Assembly: GCF_003150835.1 (NCBI RefSeq)
Contig: NZ_CP029479.1
Coordinates: 744,001-808,000, forward strand
DNA: 64,000 nt
DNA from: Phenylobacterium parvum
GTDB taxonomy: Bacteria; Pseudomonadota; Alphaproteobacteria; Caulobacterales; Caulobacteraceae
Direction: 5' to 3'
Shown: piece by piece, positions 17,685 to 28,677 of the stretch
Layout: the number at the start of each line of letters is the position of its first letter
How positions within the stretch are numbered: position 1 is the stretch's first letter
The notes under the pieces: model-generated
What the model was told of the DNA's origin: nothing
The model's database searches: none
What the model saw: only the letters and a program-made list of their open reading frames with translations
Program-made: the position numbers and the translations under genes

Positions 17685-17698
17685 CACGGGAGGCGGGC

Positions 17699-18841
17699 GT
17701 GTACGCAGGCTTTGAGAAGGCCCTGGAGGCGGCGGTCGCCTCCGGGCGGATCGCCGGCGCGGTGGCCGCCGTGGCCGACCGAGACGGGGTGACCTATACC
17801 CGCCAGGCCGGGGTCCGGCAGGCAGGCGAACCTGCGGCCATGACCCAGGACACCATCTTCTGGCTGGCCAGCATGACCAAGGCGGTGGTCTCGGTCGCGG
17901 CCCTGCGCGAGGTGGAGGCCGGGCGGCTCGGCCTGGACGGGGACCTGTCAGGCCTCCTGCCCGAATTCGCCGACCTGAAGGTGCTGGAGGGCTTCGGCGA
18001 GGACGGGGCGCCGCGCCTCAGGCCCGCCCGCCGGGCGCCGACCCTGCGGGACCTGCTCACCCACACCTCGGGCTTTGGCTACGGCTTCCTGAGCGAAGAC
18101 CTGACCCGCTGGCACGCGGCCACCGGCGCCGCCGATCCGAACGGCGGGACCCGGGTGGCGCACGTCCTGCCCCTGCTGCATGAGCCGGGTGAGGCCTGGA
18201 GCTACGGCATCGGCATCGACTGGGCGGGCCTTGCGGTGGAGGCCGCCAGCGGCCAGCGCCTGGACGCCTATCTCTCCGAGCACATCCTGGGGCCCCTCGG
18301 CATGACCGACACCGGGTTTGCCCCGGTGGACCCGACCCGCCGCGCCGTGGCGCACCTGCGGGTGGAGGGGACCCTCTTCCCGGCCCCGACCCCGCCCGGC
18401 GGGACGGATGCCGAGGTCCTGTCCGGCGGCGGCGGCCTGCACGGCACGGCGCCGGACTATATCCGCTTCCTGCGAATGCTGCTGAACGGCGGCGAGCTGG
18501 ACGGGGCGCGGGTGCTGAAGCCGGAGACCGTGCGGTCGCTCAGCGAGGTGCAGACGGGGCCGCTGAAGGCCGGCGCCTTCAAGACCGCCAACGGCGTCCT
18601 GACCACCGACTTTGACCTCTATCCGGACATGCTGACCGGGCACGGCCTCGCCACCGTCGTCACCCCCGAGGCGACGAAGGAGGGGCGCAGTCCCGGCGCC
18701 CTCAACTGGGCGGGGATCTTCAACACCTACTTCTGGGCGGACCCGGAGGCGGGCAAGGCCGGGGTGCTGCTGACCCAGCTCATGCCCTTCGGCGACCCGG
18801 ACGTCCTGGCCCTGCTGAGGGCGCTGGAGAAGGGCGCCTAG
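17699..18841 (+). CDS. Serine hydrolase of the beta-lactamase/EstB family
   Basis: A 380-residue protein starting at GTG 17699 behind GGGAGG. The SxxK active-site motif is S58-M-T-K61 (WLASMTKAV) and the second catalytic motif is Tyr169 in EAWSYGIGIDW, as in class C-like esterases such as EstB and in LovD-type acyltransferases. There is no signal peptide, which argues against a true periplasmic beta-lactamase. It is 14 bp downstream of the acyl-CoA dehydrogenase gene, suggesting a role in ester or lactone hydrolysis in the same pathway. A palindromic repeat follows. Confidence 0.88.
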   Translation: MYAGFEKALEAAVASGRIAGAVAAVADRDGVTYTRQAGVRQAGEPAAMTQDTIFWLASMTKAVVSVAALREVEAGRLGLDGDLSGLLPEFADLKVLEGFGEDGAPRLRPARRAPTLRDLLTHTSGFGYGFLSEDLTRWHAATGAADPNGGTRVAHVLPLLHEPGEAWSYGIGIDWAGLAVEAASGQRLDAYLSEHILGPLGMTDTGFAPVDPTRRAVAHLRVEGTLFPAPTPPGGTDAEVLSGGGGLHGTAPDYIRFLRMLLNGGELDGARVLKPETVRSLSEVQTGPLKAGAFKTANGVLTTDFDLYPDMLTGHGLATVVTPEATKEGRSPGALNWAGIFNTYFWADPEAGKAGVLLTQLMPFGDPDVLALLRALEKGA

Positions 18842-18852
18842 GGCGGGAGCCG

Positions 18853-18960
18853 TTGACCCCCTCCGTCCCGCTTCGCGGTCCACCTCCCCCTGGGGGGAGG
18901 AATTAGAGCGCCATTGCTCCCCCAAGGGGGAGCTCCCGGCGAAGCCGGGTGAGGGGGTCA
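18853..18960. repeat. ~110-bp palindromic repeat (reverse orientation)
   Basis: A full copy begins TTGACCCCCTCCG and ends GAGGGGGTCA, so the ends are complementary. Internally it holds CTCCCCCTGGGGGGAGG, a short A/T-rich centre, then GCTCCCCCAAGGGGGAGC and CCCGGCGAAGCCGGG hairpins. Relative to the other copies the two halves are in the opposite order. It lies between the convergent serine hydrolase and P450 genes and could act as a two-way terminator. Confidence 0.9.
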
Positions 18961-18982
18961 GTCCCCCTCGCCGTTCCCATCC

Positions 18983-20251
18983 CTAGAGCCGGGAGGGGAT
19001 GACCACCTGCATGCTCTCGTAGCCCTTCACGAAGGACGAGTAGACGCGCTGGGGTTCTTCGACGACCTGGATTTCCGGGAAGCGCTGGAGAATTTCTTCC
19101 CAGAGAATCTTCAGTTGCAGCTCGGCCAGGCGGTTGCCCACGCAGCGGTGGATGCCGAAGCCGAAGGACAGGTGCTGGCGCGGGCGCTCGCGGTCGATGA
19201 TGAAGGCGTCGGGGTTCTCGATGACCTCGTCGTCCCGGTTGCCCGAGACGTACCACATGACGACCTTGTCGCCCTTGCGGATGGTCTTGCCGCCCAGCTC
19301 GATGTCCTGGAGCGCCGTGCGACGCATGTGGGCCAGGGGGGTCTGCCAGCGGATGGTCTCGGAGACCATGGAGGGGATCAGGTCCGGATTGGCCTTCAGC
19401 TTGGCGAACTGGTCCGGGAACTTGTTCATGGCGTAGACCGAGCCGGTCATGGAATTGCGTGTGGTGTCGTTGCCGCCCACGATCAGCAGGATCAGGTTCC
19501 CCAGGTATTCCATGCGGTCCATGTTCCGCGTGGCCTCGCCGTGGGCGAGCATGGAGATGAGGTCGCCCTTCGGCTCGGCGTTGACGCGCTCGTTCCAGAG
19601 CCGGGTGAAGTAGTCGACGCACTCGAAGAGATACATCTTCCGCTCGGTGTCCGGATCGTCGGTCTTGAAGTGCTTGGACGTCTTGTCCGCGGTGGCGACG
19701 TCGGACCAAAAGGTCAGCTTGCGGCGGTCCTCGAAGGGGAAGTCGAAGAGGGTCGCCAGCATCTGGGTGGTCAGCTCGATGGAGACCCGGTCCACCCAGT
19801 CGAAGGGCTGGCCGATGGGCAGGTCGTCCAGGGTGTTCTGGATCCGGCTGCGGATCAGGGGCTCCATCAGGTGCAGGTTCTGCGGCGACACGATCGGGCT
19901 GACCGTCTTGCGCTGCACGTCATGCTTGGGCTGGTCCATGGCGATGAACATGGGCAGGGTGAAGTCGTCTTCCGGATCGAACAGGGTGATGGCCGGCTCG
20001 GAGGAGAAGACGCCGTGGTTGGTGTCCACGGCCATGATGTCGTTGTACTTGGTCACCGACCAGAAGGAGCCCTGCTCGTGGTGCTCGGGCGGGTGGAAGT
20101 GGACCGGGTCCTCCTTCCGCAGGCGCTCGAAATAGGGCCAGTGGCTGTCGGTCTTGAACAGTTCCGGGTCCGCGACGTTGATGTCGTCGAGCGGGATGGA
20201 ATAGGCCCGGGCGCGGGCTTCGGCCTTGAGGTCAACGGCTCCGTCGCTCAT
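18983..20251 (-). CDS. Cytochrome P450 of the CYP153 family
   Basis: A 422-residue soluble P450. It contains the oxygen-activation helix GGNDTTRNSMTG, the ExxR region SETIRWQTPLAHMRR and the heme-binding loop HLSFGFGIHRCVGNRLAE. The wording of PMFIAMDQPKHDVQRKTVSP and VMWYVSGNRD is that of CYP153 enzymes, which hydroxylate terminal carbons of n-alkanes and fatty acids. CYP153 needs a [2Fe-2S] ferredoxin and a reductase, often encoded alongside, but neither is present here. A palindrome lies 52 bp upstream of its start. It faces the divergent Old Yellow Enzyme gene. Confidence 0.93.
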   Translation of the reverse strand: MSDGAVDLKAEARARAYSIPLDDINVADPELFKTDSHWPYFERLRKEDPVHFHPPEHHEQGSFWSVTKYNDIMAVDTNHGVFSSEPAITLFDPEDDFTLPMFIAMDQPKHDVQRKTVSPIVSPQNLHLMEPLIRSRIQNTLDDLPIGQPFDWVDRVSIELTTQMLATLFDFPFEDRRKLTFWSDVATADKTSKHFKTDDPDTERKMYLFECVDYFTRLWNERVNAEPKGDLISMLAHGEATRNMDRMEYLGNLILLIVGGNDTTRNSMTGSVYAMNKFPDQFAKLKANPDLIPSMVSETIRWQTPLAHMRRTALQDIELGGKTIRKGDKVVMWYVSGNRDDEVIENPDAFIIDRERPRQHLSFGFGIHRCVGNRLAELQLKILWEEILQRFPEIQVVEEPQRVYSSFVKGYESMQVVIPSRL

Positions 20252-20302
20252 GGCGGACTCCTTGGGTCAGGGCGCAGCGGCGTCAGGGGCCGGGGCGCAA
20301 TT

Positions 20303-20315
20303 TGAGCATTGCTCA
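20303..20315. promoter_or_regulatory. Palindrome upstream of the P450 gene
   Basis: TGAGCATTGCTCA is a perfect 6-bp inverted repeat around one base, 52 bp before the P450 start and 157 bp before the Old Yellow Enzyme start. Palindromes of this kind are typical operator sites, for example for TetR-type repressors. No regulator gene is adjacent, so the binding protein is unknown. Confidence 0.45.
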
Positions 20316-20471
20316 GACCATGGCGAAGGGAGGCCCGAAAAGCAAGGCGCCCGCGCCTCCGGGCCGCCCCGGAATTTCGCCTGACGCCGGCGCGCCGACG
20401 GTGCATAAGGTCGCCCCGAAACACCGAAACCGGGGTCCGCCAGGACGGACCCGATGCAGGAGACGCCGTTC

Positions 20472-21572
<1,101 letters not shown>

Positions 21573-21582
21573 GGCCGCAAGG

Positions 21583-21604
21583 CCCCGGCCTTCTCAGGCC
21601 GGGG
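21583..21604. terminator. Bidirectional hairpin at convergent gene ends
   Basis: CCCCGGCCT-TCTC-AGGCCGGGG forms a perfect 9-bp stem with a 4-base loop just after the Old Yellow Enzyme stop, and it includes the last codons of the convergent globin gene. It lacks an evident run of T on either side, so termination by this element alone is uncertain. Confidence 0.55.
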
Positions 21605-22028
21605 TCATCGCCTGGTCGGGATGGGTGACGTACCAGTCGAGGTCGACCAGGGTGGTGGCCCAGGCCGCCTCCCATTCCGGCCGCCAGTCGTCGCCGCAGA
21701 CCTCGCGGACCGAGTCCCGCACGGTGGCGAAGAAGGTGCGGAAGACGTCCGGCGGGACGTCGTAACCCTCGTGCACCACCACCTCGCTCTGGATGAGGGT
21801 GCGGGAATAGAGGCGCTCGCCCACGAAATCGAGGATGGCCTGGAGCACCCGGGTCAGCATCTCGCCGCGGATCTGGTGGTTCTGGTCCCGCCAGAAGAGG
21901 ACCTCCATCTCCGGCTGCTCGCTGAAGAGGCGGTCATAGACCACCGGCGTCAGGTCCTCGCAGAGCTCGCCCGCCCGCTCGAGGCTGGCGACGATGTCGG
22001 GCTCATGGGGGTCGGGCGCTCGGGGCAT
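21594..22028 (-). CDS. Single-domain globin
   Basis: A 144-residue all-helical protein. The sequence SLERAGELCEDLTPVVYDRLFSE, the MEVLFW turn, VVVHEGYDVPPDVFRTFF (with the likely proximal His) and the WRPEWEAAWATTLVDLDW ending are the hallmarks of bacterial globins related to flavohaemoglobin globin domains. It begins 7 bp after the stop of the SMP-30 gene on the same strand. It probably binds O2 or NO, and the reductase domain of flavohaemoglobin is absent. Function in this organism is unknown. Confidence 0.8.
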   Translation of the reverse strand: MPRAPDPHEPDIVASLERAGELCEDLTPVVYDRLFSEQPEMEVLFWRDQNHQIRGEMLTRVLQAILDFVGERLYSRTLIQSEVVVHEGYDVPPDVFRTFFATVRDSVREVCGDDWRPEWEAAWATTLVDLDWYVTHPDQAMTPA

Positions 22029-22035
22029 CCGGGCC

Positions 22036-22947
22036 TCAGGCGTTGAAGTTGAGCTTCAGGCCCGGCCGCGGCCAGGTCGCGCGGTAGAGCTTGCCGGTGG
22101 CCGAGGCGGTGATCCAGGCCGTGCGCATGTCGGCCCCGCCGAAGCAGATGTTGGTGGTGACCAGGTCCGGCACCGGGAAGTGCTCCACCGACCCGTCCGG
22201 GTCGAAGGCGGTGATCCCGCCATTGATGATGGTGGCCACGCAGACCTTGCCGCCGGCCTCCACCGCCAGGCTGTCGAGCAGCTGGTATCCGGGCAGGTTG
22301 CAGACGACGCGGCCGGGGGCGAAGCCGTCCGGCGGGCCCAGCACGCCGGTCTCGGCGACGTCGAAGGCCCAGAGCCGGCCGAGGTTGGTGTCGGCCAGGT
22401 AGACGACCTTCTCGTCCGGAGAGAGGCCGATGCCGTTGGGCGAGATCAGGTGGTCGCGCTGGCGGCTGATGTGGCTGCCGTCGATCTTCGCATAGTAGAT
22501 CGCCCCGAACTTGCGCCCCTCGGGGGTGGAGCAGCCATGGTCGGAGAACCAGAAGCCGCCCTGCCGGTCGAAGACGATGTCGTTGGGACCCACCAGCTTC
22601 TTGCCGTCGCACTCGGTGTAGAGGGTCTTCAGCTCACCGGTCTTCAGGTCGAAGCGCTGGATGTAGCCGCCGGTGTGCGAGGGCGGGGTCGGGCCGGGGA
22701 TGGTCATGCCCTGGTTGTCCAGCCACTCGAAGGAACCGCCGTTGTTGGTGATGTAGATGGCGCCGTCCGGGCCGATGGCCGCGCCGTTCGGCCCGCCGCC
22801 GGTGTTGACCAGGATCTCCTTGGACCCGTCAGGCTTCACCCGGGTGAGGGTCTGGCGCTTGATCTCGGTGAGGATCACCGAGCCGTCGTTCATGGCGATG
22901 GGGCCTTCCGGAAACTGGAAGTCCTCGGCGATCAGCTGCAGGTCCAT
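22036..22947 (-). CDS. SMP-30/gluconolactonase family protein
   Basis: A 303-residue six-bladed beta-propeller enzyme. It starts MDLQLIAEDFQFPEGPIAM, with the conserved metal-ligand Glu in the FPEGP motif, and continues with VKPDGSKEILVNTGGGPNGAAIGPDG, LVGPNDIVFD and ISPNGIGLSPDEK, typical of SMP-30 lactonases that use a divalent metal. It lies in the same unit as the downstream globin and faces no divergent partner. The natural lactone is unknown; sugar lactones are the usual substrates. Confidence 0.9.
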   Translation of the reverse strand: MDLQLIAEDFQFPEGPIAMNDGSVILTEIKRQTLTRVKPDGSKEILVNTGGGPNGAAIGPDGAIYITNNGGSFEWLDNQGMTIPGPTPPSHTGGYIQRFDLKTGELKTLYTECDGKKLVGPNDIVFDRQGGFWFSDHGCSTPEGRKFGAIYYAKIDGSHISRQRDHLISPNGIGLSPDEKVVYLADTNLGRLWAFDVAETGVLGPPDGFAPGRVVCNLPGYQLLDSLAVEAGGKVCVATIINGGITAFDPDGSVEHFPVPDLVTTNICFGGADMRTAWITASATGKLYRATWPRPGLKLNFNA

Positions 22948-23015
22948 GGCCCGTCTCCTCCCGGGATTGTCATTGGCGGGGACTATGGGCGAGGGCCGCG
23001 GCGAGGGAAAGGGCC

Positions 23016-23534
23016 TCAGGCCCGCTCCAGCACCCGGAAGGTTACGGGATAGTCGTCGCCCTCGCCGGCGGGCAGGTCCTCGCGGCGGACCTCGCGCCAG
23101 CGGCTCTCGTCGAAGGGGGCCAAGAGGATGTCGCCCTCCACCTCGGCGTGGACCTCGGTCAGGTAGATGCGCCGGGCGCGCTGCAGGGCCAGGGCGAAGA
23201 GCGAGGCGCCGCCGATCACGCAGACCTCGCTGGCGCCGTCCTCCTCGGCCTGCTCGCGGCCGATGGCCACGGCCTCGGAGAAGTCCTCGCAGACCACGCA
23301 GCCGTCGGGGGCGTAGGAGGCGTCGCGGGACAGGACGATGTTGGTGCGGCCCGGAAGCGGCTTGCGGGGCAGGCTCTCCCAGGTCAGGCGGCCCATGATG
23401 ACCGGCTTGCCCATGGTCAGGGCGCGGAAGCGGGCGAGGTCGGACTTCAGCCGCCAGGGCAGGGCGCCGGCGCGGCCAATGACGCCGTTGCGGGCCCGGG
23501 CGATGGGGCCGGCGGTGAGGAGGGGGGCGGCCAT
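23016..23534 (-). CDS. folA: Dihydrofolate reductase
   Basis: A 172-residue DHFR with ARARNGVIGRAGALPWRLKSDLARFRALTMGKPVIMGRLTWESLP (NADPH and folate-binding core, with the active-site acidic residue in the SDL segment) and the later VIGGASLFALAL motif. It reduces dihydrofolate to tetrahydrofolate using NADPH. Its ATG lies 5 bp after the thyA stop, so thyA and folA form a classical two-gene operon in which the reductase recycles the dihydrofolate made by ThyA. Confidence 0.95.
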   Translation of the reverse strand: MAAPLLTAGPIARARNGVIGRAGALPWRLKSDLARFRALTMGKPVIMGRLTWESLPRKPLPGRTNIVLSRDASYAPDGCVVCEDFSEAVAIGREQAEEDGASEVCVIGGASLFALALQRARRIYLTEVHAEVEGDILLAPFDESRWREVRREDLPAGEGDDYPVTFRVLERA

Positions 23535-23539
23535 CGCCC

Positions 23540-24391
23540 TCAGACCGCGATGGGGGCGGAGATGGCCGGGTGGGCCTTGTAGCCCTTGAACTTCACGTCG
23601 CCCGGCTCGAAGGCGAAGAGGTCGTCGCGGGCCGCCAGCTCCAGCCGGGGCGGCGCCAGGGGCTCGCGCGTGAGCTGCTCGCGGGCCTGGTCCAGGTGGT
23701 TCAGGTAGAGGTGGGCGTCACCCAGGGTGTGGACGAAGTCGCCGGCCTCCAGCCCCGTCACCGCCGCCACCATGTGCGTCAGCAGGGCGTAGGAGGCGAT
23801 GTTGAAGGGCACCCCCAGGAAGACGTCCGCCGAGCGCTGGTAGAGCTGGCAGGAGAGGCGCCCGTTGGCCACGTGGAACTGGAAGAGGCAGTGGCAGGGC
23901 GGCAAGGCCATGTCGTCCACGTCCGCCGGGTTCCAGGCGGTGACGATGTGGCGGCGGCTCTCGGGGCTGCGCTTCAGCCCTTCGACCAGGGCGGCCATCT
24001 GGTCGATGGCCCGGCCGTCCGGGGCGGCCCAGGAGCGCCATTGACGGCCATAGACCGGCCCCAGCTCGCCCTCGGCGTCGGCCCACTCGTCCCAGATGCT
24101 GACCCCTCGCTCCTGCAGCCAGCGGACATTGGTCTCGCCGCGCAGGAACCAGATCAGCTCGACCACGATGGAGCGCCTGTGCAGGGTCTTGGTGGTCAGG
24201 AGGGGAAAGCCGCGCGAAAGGTCAAAGCGCATCTGCCGGCCGAAGACCCCCCGCGTGCCGACGCCGGTGCGGTCCGGCCGGTCGACCCCGTTGGCCAGGA
24301 TGTCGGCCAGCAGGTCGAGATAGGGCTGCTCGAGCGCCGGCCCGACCACAGCGGAAGTCTCGGGGGCGTCGATGCGGGCGGGCGCGTTCAT
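23540..24391 (-). CDS. thyA: Thymidylate synthase
   Basis: A 283-residue enzyme with the catalytic Cys166 in [11 protein letters not shown], the [20 protein letters not shown] dUMP-binding segment and [15 protein letters not shown]. It has the expected length for bacterial ThyA (E. coli 264 residues) plus a short Ala/Pro-rich N-terminal extension. It methylates dUMP to dTMP using methylene-tetrahydrofolate. It is followed immediately by folA. The product links folate and pyrimidine pathways in the cytoplasm. Confidence 0.97.
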   Translation of the reverse strand: MNAPARIDAPETSAVVGPALEQPYLDLLADILANGVDRPDRTGVGTRGVFGRQMRFDLSRGFPLLTTKTLHRRSIVVELIWFLRGETNVRWLQERGVSIWDEWADAEGELGPVYGRQWRSWAAPDGRAIDQMAALVEGLKRSPESRRHIVTAWNPADVDDMALPPCHCLFQFHVANGRLSCQLYQRSADVFLGVPFNIASYALLTHMVAAVTGLEAGDFVHTLGDAHLYLNHLDQAREQLTREPLAPPRLELAARDDLFAFEPGDVKFKGYKAHPAISAPIAV

Positions 24392-24477
24392 GGAGGCTCC
24401 GGAAGGTTGCCTAGGGGACCCGATTCGGGCGGGGCCGGGAACCGTCCGAGGGGGGCAAGTCCACAGGACCGGCGGAG

Positions 24478-25038
24478 TTATCCCGCGAATCCGCCGTCGG
24501 AGAGGTAGGCCAGCTCGGCCGGCGTGCTCTCCCGGCCCAGGGCGGCGTTGCGGTGGGGGAACCGGCCGAAGCGGTCGATGATGTCCCGGTGCATCTCGGC
24601 GAAGCGCAGGATCTCGGTGTCGCCGGTCTCGGCGCAGAGAGCCTGGATAAGGCGCACACAGTCGGCCTGGTCGACGGGGTCCTCGGAGTGCTCCAGCGGC
24701 ATGTAGACGAAATGGCGCAGCTCGAGTTCGACCTGCAGGTCGAAGCCCCGGCGCAGGGCGGTGCGGGTGGCGCGCCGGGCCTTGCCGTCGGTGGCGAAGG
24801 CGTGGGCGCTGTCGCGGTAGATGTTGCGGGGGATCTGGTCGAGCAGGAGGATCAGGGCCAGGGCCGGCTCGGCCTCCTGCACCCAGTCGTCATACTGGCC
24901 CCGGGCGGCGGCGAGGTGCACGGGCTCGAACCTCAGGCGCAGGGCGTCGTCGAAGGCGACGTCCTTGCGGAACCATCGGCGTGGGCCCGCATTGCGCCAG
25001 TAACCGACGACATCCAGGGGCAGGGCGGGCATCTTCAC
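24478..25038 (-). CDS. DUF924 family protein
   Basis: A 186-residue protein, mostly alpha-helical. The conserved signature segments are [21 protein letters not shown] at the start, [23 protein letters not shown] in the middle, [15 protein letters not shown] and [19 protein letters not shown] at the end, all characteristic of the DUF924 (YqfO-unrelated, TPR-like) family. The biochemical role of this family is unknown. The gene stands alone between thyA and the divergent RcnB-like gene. No signal peptide or membrane helix is seen. Confidence 0.88.
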   Translation of the reverse strand: MKMPALPLDVVGYWRNAGPRRWFRKDVAFDDALRLRFEPVHLAAARGQYDDWVQEAEPALALILLLDQIPRNIYRDSAHAFATDGKARRATRTALRRGFDLQVELELRHFVYMPLEHSEDPVDQADCVRLIQALCAETGDTEILRFAEMHRDIIDRFGRFPHRNAALGRESTPAELAYLSDGGFAG

Positions 25039-25155
25039 GGACCTCTTCGGGCGGCGGCGTTCAAGCGCGGTTCAGATTGGTCTTCCTAATCCTAAGCGTG
25101 CGGGGGCGACAACCGCGCGGAGGCCCCCCGGCGTCCGCACTCGGAGGCAAGGACC

Positions 25156-27169
<2,014 letters not shown>

Positions 27170-27189
27170 TCCGCGGAATCCCGAACCCC

Positions 27190-27546
27190 TCATTCCTCCC
27201 CCAAGGGGGAGGTGGACCGCGCGCAGCGGGCCGGAGGGGGTCAACGGCGTCCGGGATTGACCCCCTCACCCGGCTTCGCCGGGAGCTCCCCCTTGGGGGA
27301 GCAATTGGCTCATCATTCCTTCCCCAAGGGGGAGGTGGACCGCGCAGCGGGCCGGAGGGGGTCAACGGCGACCGGGATTGACCCCCTCACCGGGCTTCGC
27401 CCGGAGCTCCCCCTTGGGGGAGCAATTACGCTCCAATTCCTCCCCCGAGGGGGAGGTGGACCGCGCAGCGGGCCGGAGGGGGTCAACGGCGACCGGGATT
27501 GACCCCCTCACCCGGCTTCGCTGGGAGCTCCCCCTTGGGGGAGCAA
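27190..27546. repeat. Tandem array of the palindromic repeat
   Basis: The 396-bp gap between convergent ilvC and sbtA-like genes is filled with alternating half-units in the order A-B-A-B-A-B with a period near 120 bp. A is ATTCCTCCCCCAAGGGGGAGG... to CGGAGGGGGTCAA; B is TTGACCCCCTCACC... to GGAGCTCCCCCTTGGGGGAGC. Each half folds into its own hairpin, and the A end is complementary to the B start. Copies differ by only a few bases, implying recent duplication or conversion. No coding gene was recognised in the gap. Confidence 0.92.
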
Positions 27547-27565
27547 TCGGTTCTGCATCCGTCCC

Positions 27566-28552
27566 CTAAAGCGCCCCCGCCGCCAGGGCGTAGAGGGGCA
27601 GGCCCAGGATCAGGTTGAAGGGGAAGGCCACGCCGAGCGCGAGGCCGAGATAGACGCCGGGGCGGGCTTCGGGCAGGGCCGTGCGCATGGCGGCGGGCGC
27701 GGCGATGTAGGAGGCCGAGGCGGCCAGCAGGATCAGGAGGGCGCTGTCGCCGGGTGCGAGGCCGGCGAGGCGTGAGGCGACGTAGCCCGCGCAGGCGCCC
27801 GCCAGGGGCAGGGCGATCCCCAGGGCCAGGACCCGGGCGGGCGGCCTTCCCGCGTCGGTGAGGCTGCGGGCGGCGGCAAGGCCCATGTCCAGCAGGAAGA
27901 GGCAGAGGGCGCCCTGGAAGAGGGGGTTCACGAAGATGTCCAGCCGGGCCATGCCGCGCTCGCCCGTCGTCAGGCCGATCAGGAAGCTGCCCACCAGCAT
28001 AAGGGCCGGGCCGCCGAGGAAGACTTCGCGCAGGATGCTTCCCATGCCGTGGCCGGCGCCGGAGCCTTCCGCCGCGCGCCGGGCGATGATGAGGGCGGTG
28101 AGGATGGCCGGGGCCTCCATGATGGCGAGGACCGCCGTCATGTAGCCGCTGAAGACCACGCCGTGAGCGGCCAGGAAGTCGGATCCCGCCGCGTAGGTGA
28201 CCACCGAGACCGAGCCGAAGGCCGCCGCCGTGGCCGCCGCCGAGGCCCGCTCCAGCCCGCCGAGACGCCTCAGGACCGGATAGGCGACCAGGGGCCAGGT
28301 CAGGGACAGGAGGAGGCCGGCGATCCCGGCCCGCACGAAGCCCTCGCTGAGCCCGGCCTCCGCCGCCTCGACCCCGCCCTTGAAGCCGATGCAGAGCATC
28401 AGGAAGAGGGACAGGGTGCGGCTGGTGGAGGCCGGCAGCGACAGGTCTGACTTCGCGAAGCCGCCAAAGAGGCCGAGGACAAAGAAGAGGATGGCCGGCG
28501 CGAGCAGGTTCTGGGCGCCGAGGGCGGCGGCGGAGGTCAGGGCTTCGGGCAT
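27566..28552 (-). CDS. SbtA-type sodium-dependent bicarbonate transporter family protein
   Basis: A 328-residue membrane protein with about ten hydrophobic segments arranged as two inverted halves. Characteristic pieces are LGLFGGFAKSDLSLP, CIGFKGGVEAAEAG, SVSVVTYAAGSDFL, LFLLDMGLAAARS and LLILLAASASYIAAPAAMR, matching the SbtA/DUF897 family. SbtA imports bicarbonate with Na+ in cyanobacteria; substrates of proteobacterial homologues are mostly unproven. It diverges from a LysR-type regulator, the usual arrangement for regulator and target. Confidence 0.9.
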   Translation of the reverse strand: MPEALTSAAALGAQNLLAPAILFFVLGLFGGFAKSDLSLPASTSRTLSLFLMLCIGFKGGVEAAEAGLSEGFVRAGIAGLLLSLTWPLVAYPVLRRLGGLERASAAATAAAFGSVSVVTYAAGSDFLAAHGVVFSGYMTAVLAIMEAPAILTALIIARRAAEGSGAGHGMGSILREVFLGGPALMLVGSFLIGLTTGERGMARLDIFVNPLFQGALCLFLLDMGLAAARSLTDAGRPPARVLALGIALPLAGACAGYVASRLAGLAPGDSALLILLAASASYIAAPAAMRTALPEARPGVYLGLALGVAFPFNLILGLPLYALAAGAL

Positions 28553-28648
28553 GGAAATCCGGATGATCAGCGCGCCCCCCCGGGCGCCGGGAGCGGACGT
28601 CTAGGGCGCGTCGCGGGACAAGGGGCGTTGAAAGGTGCTATTCCTGCA

Positions 28649-28663
28649 ATGAGCAAAACTCAT
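28649..28663. promoter_or_regulatory. LysR-type T-N11-A box
   Basis: ATGAG-CAAAA-CTCAT is a perfect 5-bp inverted repeat. It fits the T-N11-A pattern of LysR regulators (T at 28650, A at 28662), centred 22 bp before the regulator ATG and 104 bp before the divergent transporter start. It is the natural site for autoregulation and control of the transporter gene. Confidence 0.65.
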
Positions 28664-28677
28664 GAAGGACCGGGGCC

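Noticed and set aside
17699..18841. Antibiotic-resistance beta-lactamase
   Set aside because: It has no signal peptide and its second motif is Y-G-I instead of Y-x-N, so it fits EstB-type esterases better.
27190..27546. CRISPR-like appearance of the repeat array
   Set aside because: The spacers are not unique; the units are palindromic halves of one intergenic repeat and no cas genes are present.
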